Part shown: piece after piece, positions 8,929-20,134 of the stretch
How positions within the stretch are numbered: position 1 is the stretch's first letter
Layout: each line of letters opens with the position of its first letter
Assembly: GCA_963848335.1 (NCBI GenBank)
Contig: CAWKDD010000003.1
Span: 186,001-250,000 of the forward strand
Direction of reading: 5' to 3'
DNA from: Chersky-840 sp963848335
Lineage (GTDB): Bacteria; Actinomycetota; Acidimicrobiia; Acidimicrobiales; UBA8190
DNA length: 64,000 nt
Notes under the pieces: generated by a model
Databases searched by the model: none
Seen by the model: the letters and a program-made list of their open reading frames with translations, nothing else
Told to the model about the DNA's origin: nothing
Translations under genes and position numbers: made by a program

Positions 8929-8968
8929 ATGGTCGGGCCTCGGGGCAGAGCCCGATGGGCCTGGGCAT

Positions 8969-9038
8969 TAGCCTGCGCACCGTGCGCGTGAAGAGCCCCG
9001 GGAGCAGGCCGTCCCCGCCGCCGGAACGCAGGCGGTGA
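8969..9038 (+). promoter_or_regulatory. Leaderless promoter with an 18-codon uORF coupled to the alpha/beta hydrolase
   Basis: TAGCCT (8969-8974) lies exactly 7 nt before a GTG at 8982. That GTG opens an 18-codon frame (V/M-RVKSPGS...PERRR) whose TGA (9036-9038) overlaps the GTG start (9035) of the hydrolase as GTGA. The promoter spacing matches the other leaderless genes, so the transcript probably begins at this mini-ORF and the hydrolase is reached by coupled re-initiation. Confidence 0.4.
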
Positions 9039-9835
9039 GCGCGCCTCCCGACGGGCTGCACGTCGTCGAGCACCGGGGCGACCCGGCGTCGCCGGCACCC
9101 ACGGTGGTGCTCGTGCACGGGTCGCTCGACCGGGGTGCGTCGTTCGCGCGTGTGGTGCGGCGCCTCTCGGACCTCCACGTCGTCACCTACGACCGGCGCG
9201 GCTACCACCATTCGCGGTCCATGCTCGTGGCCCGTTCCCTGGCGCGACACGTCGCCGACCTGGTGGCGGTGGTGGGCGACGGGCCCGCCGTGGTAGTGGG
9301 CCATTCCTACGGCGGCGACGTCGCCCTCGGCGCCGCCATCGAGGCTCCCGGCGCCATCGGCGCCGTGGGCGCCTACGAGCCGCCCCTGCCGTGGATGGAT
9401 TGGTGGCCGCGGCGCAGCGCGTCGAGCATCGCCGCCGAGGACCCGGCCACCTACGCGGAGGGGTTCTTCCGCCGCGTGGTCGGCGACGCGGGCTGGGACC
9501 GCCTCACCGACCAGGCGCGCGCCGACCGGCACGCCGATGGCCCCGCCCTCGTGGCCGAGCTGTCCGACCTGCGCGCCGAGACCGCTCCCTTCGACCTCGC
9601 CGCGCTGGTGGTGCCCCTGGTGCTCGGGCGCGGCGGCGCGTCGCTGTGGCACCACCGGCGCGCCATCGACGCGCTGGTCGAGGTGGTGCCGGGTTCCGAG
9701 GTGGTCGAGATCCCAGGGTCGGCCCACGGCGCACAGCTGACCCATCCCGACGCGTTCGCGGCATTCGTCCGGCGCGTGGTGCGGCGGGCCATGGGCGGCC
9801 CGGCCGGGGGGCCGGAGATCCCGGATCAGTCCTGA
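9035..9835 (+). CDS. Alpha/beta-fold hydrolase
   Basis: This 266-aa protein has the standard lipase/esterase core: oxyanion-hole HGS at residues 28-30, nucleophile elbow GHS91YGG, and a catalytic-His candidate in GSAHGAQL near residue 230. It has no signal peptide and probably acts in the cytoplasm on an ester, thioester or similar substrate. The 3' end overlaps the convergent acyl-CoA dehydrogenase gene by 10 bp. It starts at a GTG immediately coupled to a short upstream frame. The superfamily is certain; the substrate is unknown. Confidence 0.85.
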   Translation: MSAPPDGLHVVEHRGDPASPAPTVVLVHGSLDRGASFARVVRRLSDLHVVTYDRRGYHHSRSMLVARSLARHVADLVAVVGDGPAVVVGHSYGGDVALGAAIEAPGAIGAVGAYEPPLPWMDWWPRRSASSIAAEDPATYAEGFFRRVVGDAGWDRLTDQARADRHADGPALVAELSDLRAETAPFDLAALVVPLVLGRGGASLWHHRRAIDALVEVVPGSEVVEIPGSAHGAQLTHPDAFAAFVRRVVRRAMGGPAGGPEIPDQS

Positions 9836-11058
9836 AGGGCCCGGCTCGACTGCGCCCACGAACGCGAGGCCTCGACGTCGACGTCGTGGGGAAGCCCGAG
9901 CACCCGCTCGGCGATGATGTTGCGCTGCACCTCGGCGGTGCCCCCGCCGATGGTGAGCGCCCGCGAGAAGAGATAGCCCTTGGCCCACACCGAGGCGGGC
10001 CACAGCCCCACCCCGCCCGGCCCAGCGGCACCGGGGCCGGCCTCGACGGGCGCGGCGTGGGCCAGGCCCTCGGCCGGGCCGGAGCCGGCCAGCAGGGCAT
10101 AGGGGCCGGCGACGGCCTGGGCCAGCTCCATCACCCGCTGCCCGTGGTCGTCGGCCAGGGCCTTGCGCACCGACGCCTCGGGGCCCGGCGCCCGCCCGGC
10201 CACCGCCGCGCTGACCGTGCGCAGCCGGATGAGCCGGAGCACCTCGCTCTCGGCCCACAGGCGCGCCAGGCGCTGGCGCAGGCCCGCGTCACGCGTGCCC
10301 CCGCCGCGTCGCACGATGTCGAGCAGGTCGGCGGCGGTCGGCCCCTGCCCCCACAACGCGCCCTCCCCCGACAACGACACCCGCTCGTTGCCGAGCGTCA
10401 CCTTGGCCAGCGCCCAACCGCCGTTGACCTCCCCCACCAGGTTGTGCGCCGGCAGGCGCACCTCGTCGAGGAACACCTCGTTGAAGGCGTGGTCGCCGGT
10501 CATGTCGACGATGGGTCGGATCGTCACCCCGGGCGCGTCCATCGGGCACACGAAGTACGAGATGCCCCGGTGCTTCTCGACGTCGGGATCGGTACGGGCG
10601 AGCAGGATCCCCAACGCGGCCACGTGGGCGAAGCTCGTCCACACCTTCTGGCCCGTCACCACCCACTCGTCGCCGTCGCGCACGGCCCGGGTCGAGAGCC
10701 CGGCCAGATCCGACCCCGCACCGGGCTCGGAGAACAGCTGGCACCAGATCTCCTCCCCCGCCAGCAGCGGCACGAGGTAGCGGCTCTTCTGGGCCTCGGT
10801 GCCGGCGTGCACCAGCGTGGGGCCAGCCCAGCCGATGCCGATCTGGTTCGACGGGCGCCGTACCCCGGCCCGGCGCATCTCGTCGTCGATCACGAGCTGG
10901 GCCTCGGGATCGGCGTCGAGGCCCCACGGGCGCGGCCAGTGGGGAGCCACGTAGCCGGCGGCGGCCAGCTGACGCGGGGTGGGGTCGGGGTTCGACCTCA
11001 GCCACGCCCGGAACTCGGCGCGAGCAGGATGGTCTTCCCCGGGCAGGGCGAGGTCCAC
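9826..11058 (-). CDS. Acyl-CoA dehydrogenase
   Basis: A 410-aa flavoprotein of the acyl-CoA dehydrogenase family: N-terminal helical domain, FAD/substrate region (LFSEPGAGSDLAGL, GQKVWTSFAH), middle beta domain (DPDVEKHRGISYFV), and a C-terminal helical domain ending GGGTAEVQRNIIAERVLGLP. It oxidises an acyl-CoA to the enoyl-CoA and passes electrons to ETF; chain length or ring specificity is not visible. A GTG start at 11058 fits a TAGGCT -10 box eight bases upstream on the minus strand. It shares a palindromic promoter with the divergent acyl-CoA ligase, suggesting one degradation pathway. Confidence 0.9.
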   Translation of the reverse strand: MDLALPGEDHPARAEFRAWLRSNPDPTPRQLAAAGYVAPHWPRPWGLDADPEAQLVIDDEMRRAGVRRPSNQIGIGWAGPTLVHAGTEAQKSRYLVPLLAGEEIWCQLFSEPGAGSDLAGLSTRAVRDGDEWVVTGQKVWTSFAHVAALGILLARTDPDVEKHRGISYFVCPMDAPGVTIRPIVDMTGDHAFNEVFLDEVRLPAHNLVGEVNGGWALAKVTLGNERVSLSGEGALWGQGPTAADLLDIVRRGGGTRDAGLRQRLARLWAESEVLRLIRLRTVSAAVAGRAPGPEASVRKALADDHGQRVMELAQAVAGPYALLAGSGPAEGLAHAAPVEAGPGAAGPGGVGLWPASVWAKGYLFSRALTIGGGTAEVQRNIIAERVLGLPHDVDVEASRSWAQSSRALQD

Positions 11059-11064
11059 GAGGAA

Positions 11065-11091
11065 GCAGCCTAGGCAGAACCCCTAGGCTGC
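11065..11091. promoter_or_regulatory. Palindromic divergent leaderless promoters (acyl-CoA dehydrogenase / ligase)
   Basis: GCAGCCTAGG (11065-11074), a 7-nt spacer, and CCTAGGCTGC (11082-11091) form a perfect inverted repeat. Each arm contains TAGGCT reading outwards: on the plus strand 7 nt before the GTG at 11097, on the minus strand 8 nt before the GTG at 11058. Both genes therefore appear leaderless, and their -10 boxes are only 11 bp apart, so RNA polymerase should not occupy both at once. The symmetry could also serve as a repressor operator. Confidence 0.6.
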
Positions 11092-11096
11092 CGCCC

Positions 11097-12713
11097 GTGA
11101 CCGACTGGAACTTCGCCGACGTGTGGGAGGCCGTGGCCGACACCGTGCCCCACGGCCTCTCTGCCATCCACGGTGAGCGCCGCCTCACGTGGTCCGACAC
11201 CGAGAGGCGCGCCAACGGCGTGGCCCGGTTCCTGCTCGACCAGGGCGTGGCCCGCCAGGACAAGGTGGCGCACTACCTCTACAACGGCCCCGAGTACATG
11301 GAGTCGACCTTCGCCATCTTGAAGATCGGGCTCGTGCCCGTGAACACCAACTACCGCTACACCGACGACGAGCTCGTCTACCTGTGGGACAACGCCGATG
11401 CCGTGGTCGTCATCTTCCACGGCGCCTTCGGAGCGCGCATCGACGGGATCCGGTCACGGGTCCCCCGCGTCCGGGCCTGGCTGTGGGTGGACGACGGCAC
11501 CGGACCGTGCCCGCCGTGGGCGACCCCCTACGAGGACGCGGCCGAGGGTCGCCCCGAACGGGTCGAGGCGCCCTGGGGGCGCAGCGGCGACGACCTGTAC
11601 TTCCTCTACACGGGCGGGACCACGGGGATGCCCAAGGGGGTCATGTGGCGCCAGGACGACCTCTTCGCCAAGCTCAACGCGGGCAACCTCCTGCGCGTGC
11701 CCGAGGACGGCGGCCTCGACGGGGTGCGCAAGACCATCGTGGGGCCCGGCCCCCTGCACCTCCCGGCCTGCCCCCTCATGCACGGCACGGGCGCGTTCAC
11801 CTCCATGGCGGCCATGACCGTGGGCGGGTGCGTCGTCACCCTCACTGGGCGGCACTTCGACGCCGTGGAGCTCCTCGACACGGTCGACGCTGAGAACGTC
11901 AACACCATCGCCATCGTGGGCGACGCCTTCGCCAAGCCCGTCCTGCGCACCTTGCAGGAGCACCCCGGCCGGTGGCGGCTGTCCACGCTGCTCGCCATCG
12001 TGTCGTCGGGGGTCATGTGGAGCGAGGAGACCAAGCGGGGGCTGCTGCACCACCACCCCCATCTGATGCTCATCGACGCCTTTTCGTCGTCGGAGGCCAT
12101 CGGCATGGGGACGTCGGTGTCGAGCGGGACGGCCGCCGAGCACACCGCCCACTTCACCTTGAGCCCCGAGGTGCGCGTGCTCGACCCGGAGACGAACAAG
12201 GACGTGACCCCCGGCTCGGGCGAGGTGGGAGTGCTCGCCATCGGCGGGCGCAACCCGCTCGGCTACTACAAGGACCCCGACAAGTCCTCGGCCACCTTCA
12301 AGGTCATCGACGGCATCCGCTACTCGGTGCCCGGCGACTTCGCCACCGTCGACGCCGACGGCGCCATCACCCTCCTGGGCCGGGGCTCGGTCGTGATCAA
12401 CACCGGCGGCGAGAAGGTCTTCCCCGAGGAGGTCGAGGAGGTCCTGAAGCTGCACCCCGCCGTGGCCGACGCCGTGGCGGTGGGGATCCCCGACGATCGC
12501 TTCGGGCAGGTGGTGGCGGCCGCCGTCGAGCTGCAGCCGGGGGCCGCGGCCCAAGAGGCCGAGCTCGTCGAGCACGTGCGGGCCCACCTCGCCGCGTTCA
12601 AGGCCCCCAAGCGGGTGCACCTGGTGGCGAGCATCGGCCGCTCCCCCGCCGGCAAGGTGGACTACGCCCGCCACCGCGCCGAGACCGCCGAATGGGCGTC
12701 GACCCCGTCCTGA
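11097..12713 (+). CDS. Acyl-CoA synthetase (AMP-forming, FadD-like)
   Basis: A 538-aa member of the ANL adenylating family with the P-loop-like motif YTGGTTGMPKG at residues 171-181, the A5-type region (DAFSSSEAIGMG), the hinge region (DADGAITLLGRG) and the catalytic-Lys-containing C-terminal segment (GRSPAGKVDY). It activates a carboxylic acid with ATP and ligates CoA. It is paired divergently with an acyl-CoA dehydrogenase, consistent with a fatty-acid, steroid or aromatic-acid catabolic step. The GTG start follows a -10 TAGGCT box by seven bases. Confidence 0.9.
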   Translation: MTDWNFADVWEAVADTVPHGLSAIHGERRLTWSDTERRANGVARFLLDQGVARQDKVAHYLYNGPEYMESTFAILKIGLVPVNTNYRYTDDELVYLWDNADAVVVIFHGAFGARIDGIRSRVPRVRAWLWVDDGTGPCPPWATPYEDAAEGRPERVEAPWGRSGDDLYFLYTGGTTGMPKGVMWRQDDLFAKLNAGNLLRVPEDGGLDGVRKTIVGPGPLHLPACPLMHGTGAFTSMAAMTVGGCVVTLTGRHFDAVELLDTVDAENVNTIAIVGDAFAKPVLRTLQEHPGRWRLSTLLAIVSSGVMWSEETKRGLLHHHPHLMLIDAFSSSEAIGMGTSVSSGTAAEHTAHFTLSPEVRVLDPETNKDVTPGSGEVGVLAIGGRNPLGYYKDPDKSSATFKVIDGIRYSVPGDFATVDADGAITLLGRGSVVINTGGEKVFPEEVEEVLKLHPAVADAVAVGIPDDRFGQVVAAAVELQPGAAAQEAELVEHVRAHLAAFKAPKRVHLVASIGRSPAGKVDYARHRAETAEWASTPS

Positions 12714-12753
12714 ACGACTCCCCGGCGGGGCCTGCTCCCGCCCCCTCGATGCC

Positions 12754-13569
12754 GTGGCGGGCTGGCCGGTGGGTTCGGCCGCGGCCGGCGTGGTCGTGGG
12801 GGGGCCCGACCACCGGGTCGAGGTCGTGGAGCACACCGGCGACCTCGACACGCCGTTCGCGTGGGCCTCGGTGACCAAGCTCCTCGTGGCCATGGCGGTC
12901 CTCGTGGCCACCGAGGAGGGCACGCTCGGCCTCGACGACCCGGCGGGGCCGCCGGGCTCGACGGTGCGCCATCTCCTGGCCCATGCCTCGGGCCTGGGGC
13001 CCGACTCCGACCGGCCCCTGAGCGCACCGGGACGGCGGCGCATCTACTCCAACGTCGGCTACGAGACCCTGGCCGACTTCCTGGCGCAGCGTTCGGGCAT
13101 GCCCTTCACCGACTATCTGCGCGCCGGCGTGGTCCACCCTCTGGGGATGACCCGGACCGAGCTGGCTCCGGGGTCCTCCCCGGCCTCGGGGGCACGCGGG
13201 CCCCTGCGGGACCTGCTCGCCCTGGCCGGCGAGCTCCTGGCGCCGAGCCTGGTGTCGGCGCCCACCTTGGACGAGGCCACCGCGGTCGCCTTCCCGGGTC
13301 TGGCCGGAGTGCTTCCCGGCTTCGGGCGCTTCGACCCCTGCGACTGGGGCCTGGGCTTCGAGCTGCGCGACGCCAAGGAGCCGCACTGGACCGGGAGCCG
13401 CAATTCGCCCGCCACCTACGGCCATTTCGGACGGTCCGGCTCCTTCGTGTGGGTGGACCCCCGGGCGGGCCTGGCGTGCGCGGCGCTGTGCGACCGGCCC
13501 TTCGGCCCCTGGGCCGCCGAGGCCTGGCCGGCCCTCGCCGACGGCGTGGTCGAGCGCTGGGGGCCGTGA
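12754..13569 (+). CDS. Serine hydrolase of the beta-lactamase / penicillin-binding protein class C fold
   Basis: A GTG-started 271-aa protein with the three signatures of class C-type serine hydrolases: S39-V-T-K42 (nucleophile and general base), Y98-S-N100, and HFGRSGS as the third (KTG-like) box. No signal peptide or membrane anchor is evident, so it is more likely an esterase or amidohydrolase than a periplasmic beta-lactamase. It follows the acyl-CoA ligase by 40 bp in the same direction and may be co-transcribed. The start is uncertain because the frame stays open upstream of 12754. Confidence 0.8.
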   Translation: MAGWPVGSAAAGVVVGGPDHRVEVVEHTGDLDTPFAWASVTKLLVAMAVLVATEEGTLGLDDPAGPPGSTVRHLLAHASGLGPDSDRPLSAPGRRRIYSNVGYETLADFLAQRSGMPFTDYLRAGVVHPLGMTRTELAPGSSPASGARGPLRDLLALAGELLAPSLVSAPTLDEATAVAFPGLAGVLPGFGRFDPCDWGLGFELRDAKEPHWTGSRNSPATYGHFGRSGSFVWVDPRAGLACAALCDRPFGPWAAEAWPALADGVVERWGP

Positions 13570-13583
13570 GCGGACGGCTCGCC

Positions 13584-13589
13584 TAAGCT
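13584..13589 (+). promoter_or_regulatory. -10 element TAAGCT, leaderless promoter of rmlA
   Basis: TAAGCT lies 8 nt before the GTG at 13598, matching the leaderless pattern in this window. It begins 15 nt after the preceding stop codon, so rmlA can be transcribed independently. Confidence 0.5.
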
Positions 13590-13597
13590 GGCCCGCC

Positions 13598-14341
13598 GTG
13601 AAGGGGGTCATCCTGGCGGGGGGGAGCGGGACGCGGCTGCACCCCCTGACGCGGATCACCAACAAGCACCTGCTCCCGATCTACGACCGCCCCATGATCA
13701 GCTACGCCATCGAGGCGCTGGTCCTGGCCGGGATCAACGAGATGATGCTCGTCACCGGCGGCACCCACGCCGGGGAGTTCCTGCGCCTCCTGGGCAACGG
13801 CCACGAGCACGGCATCGACCGCCTCAGCTACGCGTACCAGGACCGGCCCGGGGGCATCGCCGAGGCGCTGGGCCTGGCCGAGCGGTTCGTGGGGGGCGAC
13901 TCGGTGCTCGTCATGCTGGGGGACAACATCGTCGAGCGCACGTTCCGGACCACCGTCGAGCAGTTCGCGCAGCAGGGGTCCGGGGCCCGCATCGTGCTCA
14001 CCGAGGCCGACGACCCCGCCCATCTCCGCCATCTGGGAGTGCCCGAATTCGACGCCGAGGGCCGCATCACCCACATCGTCGAGAAGCCCGAGGACCCGCC
14101 GAGCAACTACGCGGTCACCGGCATCTACTGCTACGACCCCTCGGTGTTCGAGGTCATCGGCACCCTCGAGCCCTCGGGACGGGGCGAGCTCGAGATCACC
14201 GACGTCAACAACTACTTCGTCGGGCAGCGCACCATGGCCTACGACATCCTCGACGGGTTCTGGGGCGACGCCGGTGAGTCGATCGACGCCTACTACGCCG
14301 TCAACGACTTCGTCCGGGAGCACGGCGCCAACAAGGGCTGA
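13598..14341 (+). CDS. rfbA: Glucose-1-phosphate thymidylyltransferase (RmlA-type nucleotidyltransferase)
   Basis: This 247-aa enzyme has the sugar-nucleotidyltransferase loop GGSGTRLHPLT at residues 8-18, a Lys in the RITNKHLLP motif, GDNI around residue 109 for metal binding, and VEKPEDPPSNYAVTGIY. It forms dTDP-glucose (or a related NDP-sugar) from sugar-1-phosphate. At about 245 residues it belongs to the shorter form of the family, without the C-terminal extension of enterobacterial RmlA. rmlB and rmlD lie 38 kb away in this window; no rmlC is seen. It converges on ftsX across a terminator hairpin. Confidence 0.85.
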   Translation: MKGVILAGGSGTRLHPLTRITNKHLLPIYDRPMISYAIEALVLAGINEMMLVTGGTHAGEFLRLLGNGHEHGIDRLSYAYQDRPGGIAEALGLAERFVGGDSVLVMLGDNIVERTFRTTVEQFAQQGSGARIVLTEADDPAHLRHLGVPEFDAEGRITHIVEKPEDPPSNYAVTGIYCYDPSVFEVIGTLEPSGRGELEITDVNNYFVGQRTMAYDILDGFWGDAGESIDAYYAVNDFVREHGANKG

Positions 14342-14344
14342 GCC

Positions 14345-14367
14345 CGGGCCCTCGGACGCAGGGCCCG
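14345..14367. terminator. Bidirectional terminator hairpin between rmlA and ftsX
   Basis: CGGGCCCT and AGGGCCCG form a perfect 8-bp stem around a 7-nt loop in the 35-bp gap between two convergent genes. No T-run follows on either strand. Confidence 0.5.
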
Positions 14368-14376
14368 CCCGGGCCC

Positions 14377-15258
14377 TCAGGCGTCGAGGAACCTTCGGAT
14401 CCCGAGGAACGACCCGAAGGACCCGATCACCACCCCGATCAGCACCACCACCAGGCTGGTGAGGATCACTTCGCTGGTGGGCATGCGCATCTGGTACCAG
14501 ATGTTCCCCGTCTTGGTGTTGGAGAAGCTGTCGAGCAGGAAATGCAGCGAGAACACCGTCAAGGAGGCGAACAGGGCGCCGAAGAGCCCCTGGGCCACCC
14601 CCTCGAACATGAACGGCACGCGGATGAACCAGTTGGTGGCGCCCACCAACTTCATGACCGACACCTCGCGCCGGCGGGCGAAGATGGCCAGGCGGATGGT
14701 GTTGATGATGAGCACCGAGGCCGAGAGCAACAGGATCACCGCCAGCACGAAGAACACCAGCTGCAGGATCCGGCTCACCTCCTGGATGTTGTGGATCTGC
14801 TTGGTGGGGACGTTCACGCTCTTGACCCCGGGATAGTGCCCGAATTGCCGGGCGATGGCCGTGGCCTCGCTCGGGTTGTCGAGCTGGACGCGCAGGGAAC
14901 CGGGGGTGGTGGCGGGCGTCAGGACCTGGTACTCCGGCGGCGTGAGCAGGTGCTTGGCCTCGTTGAAGTCATAGCCCTGGGACCGGAACGTGACGGAACG
15001 GACGAAGGGGAGCTGCTCCACCTGCTTCTGCACCGAATCCCGTTGCGCCTCGGAGATGCCGGGGTTGAGCCACACGATGGCATCGACGCCGTGTGCCCAC
15101 TGCGTCGTGGCGTGGGCCACGCCCTGGCGCAGCAGCAGCGACGCCCCCACCAGCGACAGCGACACCCCCACGGTGAGCACGGCGGCGATGGTCATGAGCC
15201 GGTTGCGCCACAGGTTCGACGCCGTCTCGCGCGCCACGTAGTCCAGCGAGACCGGCAT
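14377..15258 (-). CDS. ftsX: Cell division ABC transporter permease FtsX
   Basis: A 293-aa membrane protein: a short cytoplasmic N-terminus, TM1 (LMTIAAVLTVGVSLSLVGA), a large extracytoplasmic domain of about 120 residues, then three TM segments including VFFVLAVILLLSASVLIIN and VILTSLVVVLIGVVIGS. The ARRREVSVMKLVGAT loop is the conserved FtsX coupling region. With FtsE it controls peptidoglycan hydrolases at the septum. I start at the ATG at 15258, one base after the ftsE stop, because GAAGGG sits 10 nt upstream. A GTG at 15270 overlapping ftsE is the alternative. Confidence 0.92.
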   Translation of the reverse strand: MPVSLDYVARETASNLWRNRLMTIAAVLTVGVSLSLVGASLLLRQGVAHATTQWAHGVDAIVWLNPGISEAQRDSVQKQVEQLPFVRSVTFRSQGYDFNEAKHLLTPPEYQVLTPATTPGSLRVQLDNPSEATAIARQFGHYPGVKSVNVPTKQIHNIQEVSRILQLVFFVLAVILLLSASVLIINTIRLAIFARRREVSVMKLVGATNWFIRVPFMFEGVAQGLFGALFASLTVFSLHFLLDSFSNTKTGNIWYQMRMPTSEVILTSLVVVLIGVVIGSFGSFLGIRRFLDA

Positions 15259-15259
15259 G

Positions 15260-15988
15260 TCAGTGCGCACCCTTCTGGAGCTGTTCCTCGGGCGCCAGCC
15301 CGGCGGGCGCCATGCCGTACACGCCGCGCGCCTGGTCGCGCACGAGCGTCCCGTGGTCGAGCTCGATGACCCGCCGGCGCATCTGGTCGACGATGCTGGC
15401 GTCGTGGGTGGCCACCACCACCGTGGTGCCGGTGCGGTTGATGCGGTCGAGCAGGCGCATGATGCCCTGGCTGGTGGCAGGGTCGAGGTTCCCGGTGGGC
15501 TCGTCGGCCAGCACCACCAGCGGCCTGTTCACGAAGGCCCGTGCCACCGCCACCCGCTGCTGCTCGCCGCCGGAGAGCTCGCCGGGCAGGCTCTCGTGCT
15601 TCTTCGACAGCCCCACCAGGTCGAGCACCTGGGGGACCTGGAGGGCGATCACGTGCTTGGGCCGCCCGATGACCTCGAGCGCGAACGCCACGTTCTCGAA
15701 CACCGTCTTGTTGGGGAGCAGCCGGAAGTCCTGGAAGACGCACCCGATGTTGCGCCGGAGGTAGGGGATGCGCCACTGGCTGAGCTGGGAGATGTCGCGC
15801 CCCGCCACCCAGATGCGGCCGTCGCCGGGCTCCTCCTCGCGCAGCAGCAGGCGGATGAAGGTGGTCTTGCCCGAGCCCGAGGGGCCCACCAGGAAGACGA
15901 ACTCCCCCTTGTCGATGTCGATCGACACGTCGCGCAAGGCCACGGAGCCGCTCTTGTATGTCTTGGAAACGTTTTCGAATCGGATCAT
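15260..15988 (-). CDS. ftsE: Cell division ATP-binding protein FtsE
   Basis: A 242-aa ABC ATPase with Walker A GPSGSGKT (35-42), the Q-loop in CVFQDFRLLP, the signature LSGGEQQRVAVARA, Walker B VVLADEPTGNLD and the H-loop VVVATHD. The start at MIRFENVSK (15988) is preferred over an upstream in-frame codon because GAGG precedes it and the domain begins there. It lies in the order secA > prfB > ftsE > ftsX, the common actinobacterial arrangement. smpB and ssrA, which often follow ftsX, are absent here. Confidence 0.93.
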   Translation of the reverse strand: MIRFENVSKTYKSGSVALRDVSIDIDKGEFVFLVGPSGSGKTTFIRLLLREEEPGDGRIWVAGRDISQLSQWRIPYLRRNIGCVFQDFRLLPNKTVFENVAFALEVIGRPKHVIALQVPQVLDLVGLSKKHESLPGELSGGEQQRVAVARAFVNRPLVVLADEPTGNLDPATSQGIMRLLDRINRTGTTVVVATHDASIVDQMRRRVIELDHGTLVRDQARGVYGMAPAGLAPEEQLQKGAH

Positions 15989-16101
15989 CAGGCAGGTCCT
16001 CGGCGGCACGCCCCAACCGCCATCGGCCGTACCGGCGCAAGAGGGCGGCTAGACCTTACCAGCCGCGGCTCACGGCACCTGGGACGGGTCACAGTCGGTC
16101 C

Positions 16102-17227
16102 TCAGGCGCCCACGGGACGGCGGCGGCGGAGCTCGGCTTCGATGAAGGCGTCGAGGTCGCCGTCGAGCACGGCGTCGACGTTGCCCGTCTCGTACCCCGT
16201 GCGGTGGTCCTTCACCATCTGGTACGGCGCCATCACGTAGGAGCGGATCTGGCTCCCCCAGGCGTTGTCGGCCTTGGGGCCCGACAGTTCGTCGAGCTCG
16301 GCCCGCCGCTCGGCGCGCTGCAGCTCCACGAGCTTGGCCGCCAGGATCTGCATGGCCCGCGCCTTGTTCTGGTGCTGGCTGCGCTCGTTCTGGCACGACA
16401 CCACGATCCCCGTGGGCAGGTGGGTGAGGCGCACCGCCGAGTCGGTCTTGTTGACGTGCTGGCCGCCGGCCCCCGACGAGCGGTAGGTGTCGATGCGGAG
16501 GTCCTTGTCGTCGATGTCGATCTCGGTGGCAGCGTCCTCGAGGAAGGGGATCACGTCCACCGTGGCGAAGCTCGTCTGGCGCCGGTGCTGGGAGTCGAAC
16601 GGCGACATGCGCACCAGGCGGTGCACGCCGCGCTCGGCCGACAGCAACCCGTAGGCGAAGCGGCCCTTCACGATGAACGTCGCCGACAGCAGCCCGGCCT
16701 CCTGGCCCTCGGTGACCTCGTCGACCTCGAAGGCGAATCCCCGACGTTCCGCCCAGCGCAGGTACATCCGCAGCAACATCTCGCACCAATCCTGGGCGTC
16801 GGTCCCCCCGGCACCGGCGTGCACTTCGCCGATGGCGTCGCGCTCGTCGTAGTCGCCGGAGAACAACGACCGCAGCTCCAGCTCCGAGAGGCGCCGGGTG
16901 AGGTCGTCGACGGTCTCGGTGAGCTCGGGTGTGAAAGAGTCGTCGGACTCCTCGAGGATCAGCTCGTGGAGCTCCTCGGCGTCCGACAACTTGGCGTCGA
17001 GGTCTTCGAGCATGGCGATGTCGTCGTTGACCGCGCTGAACTGCGACGTCACGCGCCGGGCCTGGTCGGGGTCGTCCCACAGGTCCGGGCGCGACACCTC
17101 GGTCTCGAGCTCGGCGTGGCGGAGCCGCAGCTGGTCCAGACCCAGGTACCCCTGTGCTTCTTCGAGGCGCTTGCGCAGCGACGCCAGCTCCCCCCGGAGG
17201 TCGCGCTGTTCGCCGGCCCCGGGCGCC

Positions 17228-17241
<14 letters not shown>
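16102..17241 (-). CDS. prfB: Peptide chain release factor 2
   Basis: A 379-aa class I release factor with the RF2 anticodon-like tripeptide SPF (213-215) for UAA/UGA recognition and the catalytic GGQ (259-261) in SSGAGGQHVNKTDS. It has no programmed +1 frameshift; the frame is continuous from ATG 17241, as in most actinobacteria. The first 14 bases overlap the 3' end of secA, indicating translational coupling. Confidence 0.95.
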
Positions 17242-20014
<2,773 letters not shown>

Positions 20015-20023
20015 GACCGCGGC

Positions 20024-20029
20024 AGTCTA
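20024..20029 (-). promoter_or_regulatory. -10 element TAGACT upstream of secA
   Basis: TAGACT on the minus strand ends 9 nt before the secA ATG, slightly longer than the 6-8 nt seen elsewhere, predicting a leader of only about 0-3 nt. Confidence 0.4.
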
Positions 20030-20134
20030 CCGCCGGGCCCCACCGGCCCAGCGGCGCTCCCGGACGGGGCGGGAAGGCCCGCAGTGGCCCGGCGACGCCC
20101 CCAGCGCGCCCCAGCGCGCCTCAGGCCCGTTCGA

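Noticed and set aside
15988..16101. smpB or ssrA near prfB-ftsE-ftsX
   Set aside because: These often follow ftsX in related genomes, but the sequence after ftsX goes straight into convergent rmlA, and the ftsE leader holds no tmRNA-like ends.
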